This document shows, one piece after another, positions 11,761-22,870 of a stretch of 64,000 bases of DNA. Under the pieces are notes generated by a model. The model searched no databases. It saw only the letters and a program-made list of their open reading frames with translations, and had not been told where the DNA came from. The DNA lies in the NCBI GenBank assembly GCA_026413225.1, contig CM048552.1, forward strand, positions 138,583,053-138,647,052, given 5' to 3'. Each line of letters opens with the position of its first letter. Position 1 is the first letter of the stretch. A program made the translations under genes and the position numbers. Source of the DNA: Otis tarda. Its lineage: Eukaryota; Chordata; Aves; Otidiformes; Otididae.

Positions 11761-12389
11761 TGTCCTGGTTTTGGCAGGGATGGAGTTAATTTTTCCTCTC
11801 AGTAGCTGGTATGTTTTGGATTTCGTGTGTGAAGAATGTTGATAAACACCCTGATGATACCAGTTGTTGTGAATGAGACCAAGGACACCGTCCTGCTTTC
11901 CAAGTCTCGCTAATTTGCAGATGCAGGAAGCTGGGAGAAAGACAGACAGCATAATTGATCCAAACTGGCCAAAGAGAGTATTCCATGCCATAAACGTCAT
12001 GCTCAGTATATAAGTCGGGGCAGGCGAAGGTGGGTATCTGCCTGCCTGGCATCCATCTTTCCTGCTCGTTTTGCTGACATCGTTCCCTCTACCTTGCTGG
12101 CTCCCTTTTACTCCTTTGCTTGCCGCTCGGTTTTGTTTCTGTGATCGCTGCTCGGGATAGGCTCTATCGGTCATTGGGACATCAGGTGGTGAGAAAACAC
12201 ATATTGTTCATTTTGTATATTTTTAATATCCTTATATTCTGTTATTATTGTAGTTTTCCCTTTTATTTTAGTAAATTATCTTCATCTCAACCCACGAGTT
12301 CTCCTTCCTTCCCAGTTCTCTCCCCCATCCCCCTGGGGAGGGGGAGGGTGAGCGAGAAACCGTGTGGTGATTCGGGCTAAACCATCACA
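11761..12389 (+). mobile_element. Family B solo LTR (endogenous retrovirus fossil)
   Basis: A complete-looking LTR of 629 bp with TG...CA ends: it starts TGTCCTGGTTTTGGC and ends GGGCTAAACCATCACA. A TATA box, TATATAA, lies at 12007-12013, and a variant poly(A) signal, AGTAAA, lies near 12270. Both are in the order expected for U3 then R on the plus strand. By rough reading it differs from the copy at 52050-52679 at about two dozen places, near 4 percent, so it is fairly young. The 5-bp flanks do not match each other, unlike the nested copy. No internal retroviral sequence adjoins it. Class is uncertain; the family's 5-bp duplication elsewhere suits ERVL-like elements. Confidence 0.92.
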
Positions 12390-13042
12390 GCTGGTATTTT
12401 CAGGTAGCACTGAAACCCCTGTCTAGGACTCCAGACTATGCACTGAAAGAAAGAGTGAACAGAAAGCAGAGGGCTTTTGAGTGGCTTCAGCAATAATCTC
12501 CACCAGACAGATGTGTTAGGCCTATTTTGCTCCAAAACAAGACTAATGAATGGTCTTCTCCAAAACACTTTACTGGGACAGAACTTTCCTTATTTCTAGT
12601 GAGGGAAACAACAGCAAAGTTACATGAATACATCAGTTCTTACCATCTTAGTGTACCAAGAGAAATCTTTTACATAATTTTGCAAAATCTATCCTCTTTT
12701 CACAGTTTTGAGGTTGAAGTGGTCCTCAGCCAGTACGAATCAGCACAGCTAAATCCTTCATTACAAATATCTGTTAAAATTACAGAACAAGAACCATAAA
12801 ATATCTACCAAGTTTTATTTAAAAACTGGATCCAACTTTATACAATTCTTAAATTAAATCGCCAGAAAATACCATCTTTGTCACAGAAATGTTTTTATCT
12901 CTTTGCCTCACAAAGGATGCCACAAAGATTTTAATACTTGAATTCAGTAGGTAAGTGACTATAGAAAATAGATCACTTTATTTTTATGATTCAGTCACTC
13001 TCAGTCACACAATGTCTTAAATTAAAATGCTGACCTCCTAAA
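12390..13042. other. Unique DNA, nothing recognised
   Basis: A short stretch between an LTR and a CR1. The frames in it are short and carry no known domain. Confidence 0.5.
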
Positions 13043-13506
13043 ATCATAGAATAGTTTGACTTGGAAGGGACTCCCCTGCAAGAAGCAGGGACATCTCCAA
13101 CCAGATCAGGTTGCTCAGAGCCCCATCCAACCCAGCCTTGAATGTCTCCAGGGACAGGATATCTACCACCTCTCTGGACAACAAATTCTAGTGTTCCACC
13201 ACCCTTATTGTAAAAAGTTTCTTCCTTGTATCTAGTTTAAATCTACCCTCTTTTAGTTTAAAACCATTATGCCTTGTCCTACCATAACAGGCCCTGCTAA
13301 AAAGTTTCTCCCCATCTTTCTTATAAGCCCCCTTTAGGTACTGGAAAGCTGCAATAAGGTCTCCCCGGAGCCTCTTCTTCTCCAGGCTGAACAGCCCCAA
13401 CTCTCTCAGCCTGTCCTCATAGGAGAGGTGCTCCAGCCCTCTGATCATCTTTGTGGCCCTCCTCTGGACTGTCTCCAACAGGTCCACATTCTTCTTATGT
13501 CGGGGG

Positions 13507-13546
13507 CTCCAGAGCTGGATGCAGTGCTCCAGAGCTGGATGCAGTA
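13507..13546. repeat. 20-bp tandem duplication inside CR1
   Basis: Two adjacent copies of CTCCAGAGCTGGATGCAGTR (R is G in the first copy and A in the second). Other CR1 copies here have one copy of this block. The duplicated length is not a multiple of three, so it breaks the reading frame. Confidence 0.9.
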
Positions 13547-13748
13547 CTCCAGATGGGGTCTCACAAGGGCAGAGTAGAGGGGCAGAATCACCTCCCTCGA
13601 CCATGCTGGCCACGCTTCTTTTGATGCAGCCCAGGATACAACTGGGCTTTTAGGCTGTGAGCTTGACAGCTCATGTCCAGCTTTTCATCCACTAATACCC
13701 CCAAGTCTTTCTTGGAAGGGCTGCTCTCAATCCCTTCATCCCCTAGCT

Positions 13749-14366
13749 TTACTGATACCAGAGGTTGCCCAGACCCATGTGCAGGACCCTGCATTTGTTC
13801 TTATTGAACCTCATGAGGTTCACATGGGCCAATTTCTCAAGCTTTTCCAGGTCCTTCTGGATGAAATCCTTTCCCTCAGGTGTGTCAATGGCACCACTAA
13901 GCTTGGTATCATCTGCAAACTTGCTGAGGGTGCACTCAATCCCACTGTCTATATCATTGATGAAGATGTTAAACAGTACTGGTCCCAGTAAGGACCCTTG
14001 TGGGACACCACTTTTCACTGACCTCCATTTGGACATTGAACCATTGACCACTACCCTCTGGATGCAACTATCCAAACAATTCCTCATCCACCGAACAGTC
14101 CACCCATCAAATCCATATCTCTCCAAGTTAGAGAGAAGGATTTTGTGGGGGACTGTGTCAAAGGCCTTACAGAATTCCAGGAAGACAACATTCATAGCTC
14201 TTCCCTTGTCCACTGATGTAGTGACTCCATCATAAAAGGCCACTAGGTTGGTCAGGCAGGACTTGCCCTTGGGGAAGCCATGCTGGCTGTCTTGAACCAC
14301 CTCCCTGTCCTCCATGTGCCTCAGCATAGCTTCTAGTAGGATCTGTTCCATGATCTTCCCAGGCAC
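13749..14366 (-). pseudogene. CR1 ORF2 reverse transcriptase fragment
   Basis: The longest open piece of this CR1 copy, 205 codons. In order it shows the [14 protein letters not shown] start, [14 protein letters not shown] (about residues 28-41), motif [12 protein letters not shown] (62-72), [11 protein letters not shown] (119-129) and FADDTKL (150-156), the motif C equivalent. Known non-LTR reverse transcriptases have Asp at the first acidic position of motif A; here it is Glu (residue 64), so the enzyme is likely dead even apart from the frame breaks downstream. It would have copied CR1 RNA at the target site. It ends where the frame shifts before the [12 protein letters not shown] segment. 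Confidence 0.93.
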
Positions 14367-14490
14367 AGAGGTGAGACTGACAGGTTGGTAGTTCCCAGGA
14401 TCCTTCTTTTTACCCTTTTTAAAAATGGGTGCAATATTGCCCTTTTTCCAGTCAGCAGGGACTTCACATGACTGCCATGAATTTTCATGA

Positions 14491-15380
14491 ATTTAGATCA
14501 TGAACTGAAGCAAGTTCAGCAGATTTGAGATGTTTCAGTACTTTTCTGTCATCATGCCTTTAGTTTTCTTTTGTGATTATTTAATATGCCAGTGTTAAAA
14601 GCCACCTTTGTGATCTGATATTCAGAACTAAAAATATAAGAAGTAAAAAGAAAAGTAGTACAGGATTAAAAAACACACAAAAACAAACAACCCCCCCCCC
14701 CAAAATCTCAAAACCCCAGAAATATTTCAGCAAACATAACATTTTTTCTTAACTCAGATACAATTCACAGATCTAACAGGAAATAGTTCCTTGTCTTTTC
14801 TCAGAGTTATCAAAGTGTATGCTTAATCTTTACCTATGAAAGAAAACCTACTCATGTAATTTTCTCTTCTCTGTCCGTTCTCTCCATTTGGAATAAAATA
14901 ATACATCTTGCAGCTGAAACTATAAAGTCAAGACTTTTTCCATATTTTGTTGCATTACTCAGATTTGTTTGGGAAATAAAAAAAAAATTATATTAGTAAT
15001 GTAATCCTTCCTGTAGTTTTTCTATTAATGTTTCCTTTATAGTCACTGAAAACGACCTTTTACTCTTTGTGCAAGTGTGTCTGATGTGTCTGATGTGACC
15101 ATGATGCTGAAAAAGAGAGGAGAAAAACAAGAGTCACTTAAAAGGAGACTTGTCTCCCAAAGAAAGCTTTCAGAAGTGGTATAAGTTAAAATTGCATTGA
15201 ATTCTGTCTTAACTGGAAATATCATTATGAATTAGTACCTTTTAAACCAAATGTGTTAATCAATTGTTTTCTTCACCAGTTACGAAAAAGAAAAACATGC
15301 AGCTTGTGGCCAAGCATGTGTTTGCAGAATGAAAAACAACTCTGAAAGTGGAATATTATAAGATAAGAGAAGTTTCACAT
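14491..15380. other. AT-rich DNA, nothing recognised
   Basis: There is a C-run at about 14691-14701 but otherwise no gene, RNA or repeat family. Confidence 0.5.
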
Positions 15381-16500
15381 TGTCATAGTTTAGCCCTGCT
15401 CGGGATCAGACTACGCAGTCTCTCTCTCAGTCCCCCCACCCTTCAAGGGAATGGGGGAGAGATAATATAAGAAAAAGGCTCGAGATTTGAGATAAGGACA
15501 GGGAGAGATTCTTAAAGTTACAGTTACAGGCAAAACAGACTGAACCTGGGGAAAACTATTTGTTTATTATTAAAACCAAAGCAGGATAATGAGAAAGAGA
15601 ACAAGGTAACTTCTCCCCATCCCTCCCTGTTCCCGAGCTTAACATTATCTCTACCTCCTTCCCCCTACGAGTGGCACAGGGGAGAAGAGGGAATGGGGGT
15701 TATGGTCAGTTCATCACATGTCTCTTTATGCTGCTTCTTCCCCCTTGGGGGAAGAACTCCTCACATTCCTCCCCTGCTTCAGCGTGGGGTCCCTCCCATG
15801 GGCTGCAGTTCTTCGTGAAACTGCTCCAGCATGGGTCATTTTTCCACAGGCTGCAGTCCCTCCAGAATGGCTGCCCCAGTGGGCCCTCCACAGGCCACAG
15901 CCTCCTTCAGACATCTGCCTGCCCTGGTGTGGGGTCCTCCATGGGCTGCAAGTGGATCCCTGCTCCTCCATGGGCCTCCACGGGCTGCAGGGGGACAACC
16001 TGCTTCACCCCCCTGGCAGGGGAATCTCTGCCAGGAGCAACATTACTCCTCCCTCTCCTTCTTCACTGACTTTGGTGTTTGCAACTGTTCCTCTTACAAA
16101 AGTTCTTCACAATCGGCTCAGGCAGACACCTCTCAGATTCTCTGCACATTTCGTCTCCTCTCCGCTTCTTGCAGCCGGGCTGGGCCGAGTCAGACCCAGA
16201 TGGCTGCCCGGCAGGAGACCAGAAGGTGAGGCCTGCAAGGCCCACAAGGTTCGCATCTTCTGCTCTATGCTGTTGCTCCAGCTTCTTCACATCTTCTTCT
16301 TTTTTTTTTCCCCCTTCTTAAATACATTCTCGCAGAGGCATTATCACAGAACATTCTGTCACCAATTGGCTCAGCCCTGGCCAGCAGTGGGTCCACCGTA
16401 GGCCCAGCCAAGTCCACTGGGCCAAGTAGAAACAACTTCTAGAAGCTTCTTATAAAAGCTGCCACCATGGCCCTCACCCCCCAAATAAAACCAGGACACA
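15381..16500 (-). mobile_element. Family A solo LTR, near full length
   Basis: A 1,120-bp LTR in minus orientation. Read plus-wards it begins TGTCATAGTTTAGCCC and ends AAACCAGGACACA, giving TG...CA termini on both strands. The complement of AATAAA lies at 15563-15568 and the TATA-like TTAAATAC region lies near 16318-16325, in the right order for a minus-strand LTR. This is the best full-length reference for family A in the window. Flanking duplications are not clear. It has no internal gene, so it is a solo LTR left by recombination between two LTRs. Frames of 130-230 codons across it are compositional. Confidence 0.92.
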
Positions 16501-16912
16501 TATCAACTGTTTTATCTTTTCCTGCCACACCCATAGCTCTTCCTGCTGATTCACATTATCACACTTGCACTTGGTGAAATCTTTACAAAACAATACATTG
16601 TCAGAATTTCTTTTTATGTCATGAATGCTGTTGATTTGGTAGTAGGCAGTTCTGACAGATCCGGATGTGTCAATGCTAAAATGAGAACGGAAGAGAGTGC
16701 TTCATGTTTAAAGGGTAAGAGCTTGCTTATTGCACAGCTATGAGAAAGGGATTGTTCTAAAGTGAATAATCTACTTTGAAGTTTTTTGCTCAGTAAAGAG
16801 ATAGGAGTTCCAAGATTGAAACAAAATACACTGCTCCGGGTTTTTTTTTATTGTTTATGGTTTTGGGGGTTTTTTTTTGTTTGCTTTTTAAATCACAATT
16901 TGACAAGCCATG
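16501..16912. other. Unique DNA between two LTRs
   Basis: About 410 bases with no recognisable feature. It is not retroviral internal sequence: the LTRs on either side belong to different families and have opposite orientation. Confidence 0.55.
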
Positions 16913-17395
16913 TGTTCTGGTTCTGGCTAGGACAGAGTTCATTTTCACCGGAGCTGGGAGAGGAACTGGAGCTGGTGGCAGCTGTGGCTGGGGAACCCAG
17001 CTGGGATAGGTTACTCATTAGCCAGCAGCTGGGACAGTTTACCCAAATTGGCCAAAGGGCTCTTCCATCCCATGTGACATCATGCTCAGTATATAAAGTG
17101 AGGAGGGTAGTGAGGAGAGGGTACTGCTGCTTGTGGGGGGAAGGTCAGGCATCAGAATCCTTTATGAGCTATTGCATTGTAAATTATGTGCTGAAGTATT
17201 TTCTGTTGTTGTTTTGTTTGTTTGTTTTTTTTGTTGTTGTTATTTTAAACTTTTTTTTTTTAATCTCAACCCATGAGTTTTGTCTGTCTTAACCAATTCT
17301 TCTCCCAGTCCTATTGTTGGCGGGGAGGGGGGGGATAAGCAGTGAGTGAGCAAATGTGTGACATTTTCACTGCTGAGTAGGACTAAACCACAACA
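16913..17395 (+). mobile_element. Family B-like solo LTR, diverged
   Basis: This LTR starts TGTTCTGGTTCTGGC and ends GACTAAACCACAACA. It shares with family B the order: TTGGCCAAAG block, TTCCATCCCATG block, ATCATGCTCAGTATATAAA (TATA box TATAAA at 17092-17097), T-rich region, CTCAACCCATGAG block and terminal CTAAACCAC. At 483 bp it is shorter than the 630-bp copies and more diverged, so it is an older or different subfamily. A GTTT/GTT-rich simple repeat lies at about 17205-17245. No clear target duplication is visible. Confidence 0.85.
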
Positions 17396-19207
17396 CTGTG
17401 CATCCATGGACTTGTGAATTTCAAAGTATTTGTTCATATCTCCCTCTTGACAGGATTAATTTATAGTTGTACATATGTTTCCATATTGTGGAGAGGAGAA
17501 TGGTACCGATATGGTACTATACCCGTGAAAGATGGTAAGGTATGGATTAGGAAAAAATAACTTTAATAAATTAATGTTTAATATTTTAAAATCCTGGTTT
17601 TCTTGAACTAGTGCAAAATCTTTCAAGTTTTGCAGGGAATATTTAAACCATATAATGTAAAATATGTTGCAGCTGCTATTATTGATGAATAGGTTTTGCC
17701 AGCAGTCTGTTTTGGTTTTGTTGTTCAAATTTTACAGTTAGATAAGACCATAGCTTCTAATAAGGTACAGAAACATCTTGCTGGTTAGATTACAGTTAAG
17801 TTAGAGTATAGTCAGACATGGTCTCCTGTAAGGGGTCTTCAATGATATGGAAATGAGAGAAGGAACATTATTTCTGATTATAAAAGATGGAAAAATGTGA
17901 ACAGCTGTAATAAATTAGTCTCCTTTTCTTAATATGAAAATTGAGATTTTTGTGTTGAAAAATACTTGAAGAATGATCCTAGTTTTAGACTAAAATTGTA
18001 AAAGAATAAGGAAATTAAAAATACTCTATTCTCTTGTGCTTTATTTCCTTATTGAGAGAGACAGGATATGAAATGCGGTAGATCTCCAGAGTCTCCTTAT
18101 TCCTGTGCAGGTCACAAAAACCCTCCCAATGTATCTCTTAAATCAAAAGACTGAACCTTCTATTTGCTACAAATTTCCTAAATATAGTACTTCTGCAGTT
18201 TCCAGTTTTACATTTTGAGGAGCAGGAAATCTCTAGGCTCAGCCTTACCTTCCAGGAACAGTTGTTTCCTTCTCAGTGGTGGTCTTGTAGGAAAATGCAG
18301 AGCAGACTAGAATTATTAAATGTTTTTCTCTATCATTATGTAAAGAGACGCTCTATCAGTCACTTAACTTCTGCCAGAAGACTGTTGCTGCCCTACCTCT
18401 TCTACTTGAACACAGTTTCATTCTTTCTTCATTTTTTCTCCTTTTCAAATTTACTCTTACCTTTTGATTACACTAAGCATATATAATTTGGTTGCAATAA
18501 AACTGGAGAATTTATTTTTCTCTTGCATTTATACATGCAGAAATGAATGTGTCAGATGTACAAAAATGATGTGAATAATCTTCCATTTTAGAACTATATT
18601 CTGGCATTTATATACAAACAGAACTAGATGGGAAGAAAACTGAAATCTTAGAATGAGGCCAATATACCTTTTTATTTTACAGGGGAGGATAGGTAATTGA
18701 GAATAAGTCTATGCAAATATGGAATATTAATCCCATCAAGTGCAAGAAAGTGATATTCTGTGTGCTCTGAAGACACTTATTCTTTCAAAGGTTATGAAAC
18801 AAATGGATTCACAAGGAAACAAAAAGATAAAAGTAATAAATTGGTAGAGCAACAATTTATGAATCTGACTTTTTTTTTTTTTCATTCACTGCAGTAGTCC
18901 TATTGACTTTAATAGAATTTGACCGGAGTTCCCCTTGCCTGCCCAAGAAAAGAATTCCTCCCATGCCAGGAACAATGAATTCAGTTGACAAACACATAGT
19001 ATGCAAGTACTCTGAACTCCAAGGAGTACAGAGGGGAGGTCTATATTTGACTGAAGAAATCTGACCAAAAGGAAATGATTTTGGAAAACAGTTGTAGCTC
19101 TTAATATTTAAATAACTTTCCCATTTAGATAAGCTAATCTGCTCTACAAGAGGTTTGTGTTTTTTCCCCTCCTAAGGATGAGGGACCACCTTCAGCATTT
19201 CCTTAGA
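17396..19207. other. AT-rich DNA, nothing recognised
   Basis: About 1.8 kb without a recognisable gene or repeat family. Confidence 0.5.
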
Positions 19208-19470
19208 GGGAATATAGGGTTATAGAACACCAGGTTGGAAGGGACCTCAAGAATCATCTGGTCCAATATTTCATGGCAAAGGCATGGTCTAGATAAGATG
19301 GCCCAGCACTCTGTCCAGCTGAATCTTAGAAGTGTCCAGTGTCAGGGAATCCACCCCTTCCCTGGGGAGATTATTCCAGTGACTGATTGTTCTCATTGTG
19401 AAAAATTTTCCTCTTGTGTCCAATTGCAACCTCCCCAGGAGTAACTTGTACCCAAAGAGCCTGATTTATG
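19208..19470 (-). mobile_element. Old CR1 LINE 3' end
   Basis: Read plus-wards it has the reversed CR1 3' end: GGTTGGAAGGGACCTCAAG, AATCATCTGGTCCAA, GATTATTCCAGTGACTGATTG, TTGTGAAAAATTTTCCTCTT and CTCCCCAGGAGTAACTTGTACCC. The octamers are decayed (TTATAGAACACC). It is a strongly 5'-truncated copy of an older CR1 subfamily than the others in the window and has no coding part beyond the last codons. Confidence 0.88.
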
Positions 19471-22007
19471 CTGTATTTTGGGAAAGGAGTCAAGGAAATA
19501 GGTGAGGAACAAAGAGCATACTGTATCTCAGTGATTCCCAGCTGTTGTTCAGTGCTTTGGGAAATACTCTCAACAAAAAGTCATTAAAGAATGTGATAAA
19601 CTTTAGTCATAGTTGCAGCTACAGACTTGGGAATCTGTCTTTGTGTTCTCAATATTATCTCAAAGTTTTACTAGCAGCAGTCATCTGAGGGTGCTCTATC
19701 TGTGTATATTCCCTGGAGGTGTCCACGCTGCCATCAGTGGGATGAAGACATCCTTTCCTGCAAACCTGACTGCTTGAGTTGAGTACCAAACAGACTTTTT
19801 CACCCTTTTTTCCCTATAATGCTCCTGAGCCTTCATGCTAGTAGCTAACTGATAAGAATCTTGTGTAATAACTACTAGGTTTGAATTCAAAAGTTTTTTT
19901 GGTATCAGAAAATTCATAAGCAGTGCTAAGCATTTGTGAAAGCAAAATGTTTGAAGAAAATTCTAGTTGAAAAGTATGTTGAATAAGTTATTTGACAAAT
20001 AATATGCTTGTGAATTATTTAAGTTTTCTAAAGGCAGTATTATAGAAGTGTTCCAGAAGAACTGTAGTTTCAGATAACTGTAAATAACTTTGCTAGGACA
20101 TTTTTTTTTGTTTGGTCTTTAAAAATAAACAGCTTTGTGCATGTCTGGTTTTGATGGCTGATAAACATTACATCTGGCAATAGGGTCATAGATTTTGTAC
20201 GTTACTATCCATTTACTATATGTAAGAACTGATTCTTATCCGCTTTCATTCATTTCAGAATTTTGTCCAATAGTACATTTTATCAAGATTTATTTTGTCC
20301 CAATTGCTAACATGTGGTTATCATATCAAGGCATATCATATCAAGATTTACATTCCTTTCTTGTTACACTACAGAACAAAACCCTTGTCTGTACTCCTTA
20401 AATTTAAATGCGCGTTGTGCACAGAGTCAACGCTTCTTTTCTGTATCTGATGGAAGATGCAGCCTCTATTTAAATAGAAACCCTCTAAGAAGAACTGTAA
20501 TTTAAAGAAGAAAGTAGCATATGATATCTACCCTATGCTATTGCTAGCATGATACCATATTTAAATACTGATTTGATATTTCACCGAAGAACATCATTCC
20601 ATGAAATAAATAGTTAATTTCTCTCTACAGTATAAGAGGGGAACTAAGTGTCCCAGCAGGCAGTATGCTGAAAATTACATATCTAGAACCATCTGGACAA
20701 TACAAAAGCTTATAGTGTTATGTTGGAAATCATAGTTCTTTACAATTCCCCTTCTCAAAGCTGCTCCTCCATCCACATACAGAATTGTTTCCTGATGAGA
20801 AGTACCTAGAAGCATTTTTAGAAAATGGAGAACTGGACTTCATTTCCCATCAAAAGTGTCTGGGAGAACTTCCCCATCTCAGAAGAACAGACTCTTTCTG
20901 ATCTTCTAGGACCTGGACTATAGTGGAAATTCAGAAGCTGCCATTTCCATCTCTTTCCTGCTTTTGAAATACTTAGCTAGCGTGGCATGCAAAGAAGCTG
21001 TGCCAATGTCTTCTGTCCAACCACGTCCAGAACTCCCTGTTCCTCTCCCTGTTCAGTTGCTCCAGTGTTCTGAAAGCTGCCTTCAACTTGATATCTCTTT
21101 TTGGAGTGGACTCTTTTTTTCTCTTCAGACCAGTCATGTACTGCTTTAGCCAAGCACTATCAGTGCCCAGGTCCCCACACGCTGGGCAAGAGAAACAAGA
21201 GTTAGTTATTGGTGCACATGTGGGAAGAACATTGATTATTGGAAAGAAACATTCAATTCTCCACGTGATTTGCCCTTCTTCAAGGTTAAAGGTGCTCTTC
21301 CCTTCACTATTTCTCCATGACAAAATTCTGAATAGGGATAGTTTGATCTCTGAAGGAGAAGGAAGGAGTGGTATGTTTCCTTTTTAATACTGAGGGTGAA
21401 CAAATTATAATTTATAGATCAATGACCATTAGAGACAGAAAGATCTCTCAGAACAACTCAAGTTGGGCATTATGCTTTCCTTCCTAGCTACCTTTATTTA
21501 TGGATGGTCTATTATTATTTTTTTTTTATGAGGCTATCCTTTACTTTCAAAAGCAATAAAATTCAAGAAGCAGTAGATACTTTAGTTCATGGATACTGAT
21601 CCTTGCACAAGATTTTACACTATCTTTTCTTGTACTGATGCATTCCAGCACTTCTGCAGCTAAAGAGAATGAGGAAATAAAAGGAAACAGAGAGCTCTTT
21701 TCTGCACCTCACTCACCTAGGAGTACTAATAAGCACTAAGTAATTATAGATGAGGTGTAAGAACTGTTCACAATTTCTTTCCTTTGTGTATTGCTTCAAT
21801 GCCAAATGACCATGGATGGGAGAAGTTTCTTTCAGGCACAGATAAATAAAACAACAGGATTTGAAGATTAGAATTTACTGAATTGTACTGCTGATCAAAC
21901 AGAAACAGAGTAGTATCTAATTTACTTTTACTTGGCCTTTGAAGAAATACAGAAGTAAAAAGCTACTATTATAATTTTACATCTGTTAAATCAACAGACA
22001 GATTTAG
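19471..22007. other. AT-rich DNA, nothing recognised
   Basis: About 2.5 kb. A 116-codon minus-strand frame at 20973-21323 and a 99-codon plus-strand frame at 21088-21387 overlap each other; neither has a domain I recognise. I see no splice-flanked exon I can defend. Confidence 0.45.
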
Positions 22008-22447
22008 ATTCATAGACTCATAGAATACCTAGGGTTGGAATGGACCTTTAAAGGTTGTCTACTCCAACCCCCCTGCAAGGAGCAGGGACATCTCCAACTA
22101 GATCAGGTTGCTCAGAGCCCCGTCCAACCTGGCCTTGAACGTTTCCAGGGATGGGACATCCACCACCTCTCTGGACAACATGTTCTAGTGTTCCACCACC
22201 CTCATTGTAAAAAATTTTTTCCTAATGCCTAATCTCAATCTACCTCCCTCTATTTTAAAACTATTACCCTTTGTCCTATCACAACAGGCCCTGCTGAAGA
22301 GTTTTTCCCTATCTTTCCTGTAGGCCCCCTTTAGGTATTGGAAGACTGCTATCAGGTCTCCCCGGAGCCTCCTCTTCTCCAGGCTGAACAGCCCCAACTC
22401 TCTCAGCCTGTCCTCATAGGAGAGGTGCTCCAGCTCTCTGATCATCA
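22008..22447 (-). mobile_element. CR1 LINE, 5' truncated (3' UTR and end of ORF2)
   Basis: A 440-bp CR1 copy with 3' octamer sequence (ATTCATAGACTCATAGAAT) at the left edge. Its minus-strand frame, 22185-22448, encodes the C-terminal 87 residues of ORF2: [52 protein letters not shown] and the final [11 protein letters not shown]. The 5' truncation at 22447 abuts the GC-rich block that follows. Confidence 0.95.
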
Positions 22448-22870
22448 TTTCTACAAAATGACGTCGTATCCAAGAAATATTAAACCTGTCTTGTCCCTGA
22501 GGACATCACCAGCCCTCCCTGTCCCTGCCCAGTCGACTCAGGGCTCCTATCACCCCTCCCCCCCCCCATGGCCCAGCACCCCACATCAGCCCCCTAGAAC
22601 TGTTAACCCCTGCCCCAGTGATGCTACAGCAAGGCTCCACACAGTCTTGCCCTGTACGGCTTTGCGTATCAGTAGGATGGACTCACTTGGGGGCCAACAT
22701 ACCTTCCTGGCCTTGGCCTACCCCCAAGGAGGTGCCTGATGCCCCATGGACTGGGGCTGCCTCCATGCTCCTGGCTAGGTGTGGGATGGGCCCTCGCTGC
22801 CATGCACTGCCTTGAATCACCCTGGGGAGCCCCCAGTAACCCTGAGGCACACTAACAAAAGCTGTTTGGA
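22448..22870. other. GC-rich block of unknown origin
   Basis: About 420 bases much richer in G and C than the neighbouring unique DNA, with a C-run at about 22558-22567 and many CCC/GGG clusters. It starts exactly at the 5' end of a truncated CR1 and fades into AT-rich DNA near 22860. Frames through it (for example 22618-22815) show no known domain. It could be the remnant of an unclassified repeat, CR1 5' material joined by an internal deletion, or an exon or promoter remnant. I cannot decide between these. Confidence 0.4.

Larger units (their letters stand above)
13043..14490 (-). mobile_element. CR1 LINE, 5' truncated, carrying ORF2 reverse transcriptase remnants
   Basis: About 1.45 kb of CR1 on the minus strand. 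Its 3' end is at 13043, with one ATTCTATG-type octamer (ATCATAGAATAG read plus-wards). Its 5' truncation near 14490 falls just upstream of the reverse transcriptase start. The 3' untranslated part, the C-terminal '[17 protein letters not shown]' region and the reverse transcriptase follow in order. The coding part is in three frame segments. One cause is visible: a 20-bp tandem duplication at 13507-13546 inside the region encoding [10 protein letters not shown], which shifts the frame. Confidence 0.96.

Noticed and set aside
15376-16501. CACAT as a target duplication for the LTR at 15381-16500
   Set aside because: Using it would cut into the terminal CA of the LTR; the match overlaps the element itself and is probably chance.
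16501-16912. The interval between two LTRs as a provirus interior
   Set aside because: The flanking LTRs are of different families and opposite orientation, and the 410 bases show no retroviral sequence.
20973-21387. Overlapping 116- and 99-codon frames as exons
   Set aside because: They are on opposite strands over the same DNA with no recognised domain, so at most one could be real and neither is supported.
22338-22739. 133-codon plus-strand frame
   Set aside because: It spans the antisense of a CR1 and the neighbouring GC-rich block, so it is a chance composite.
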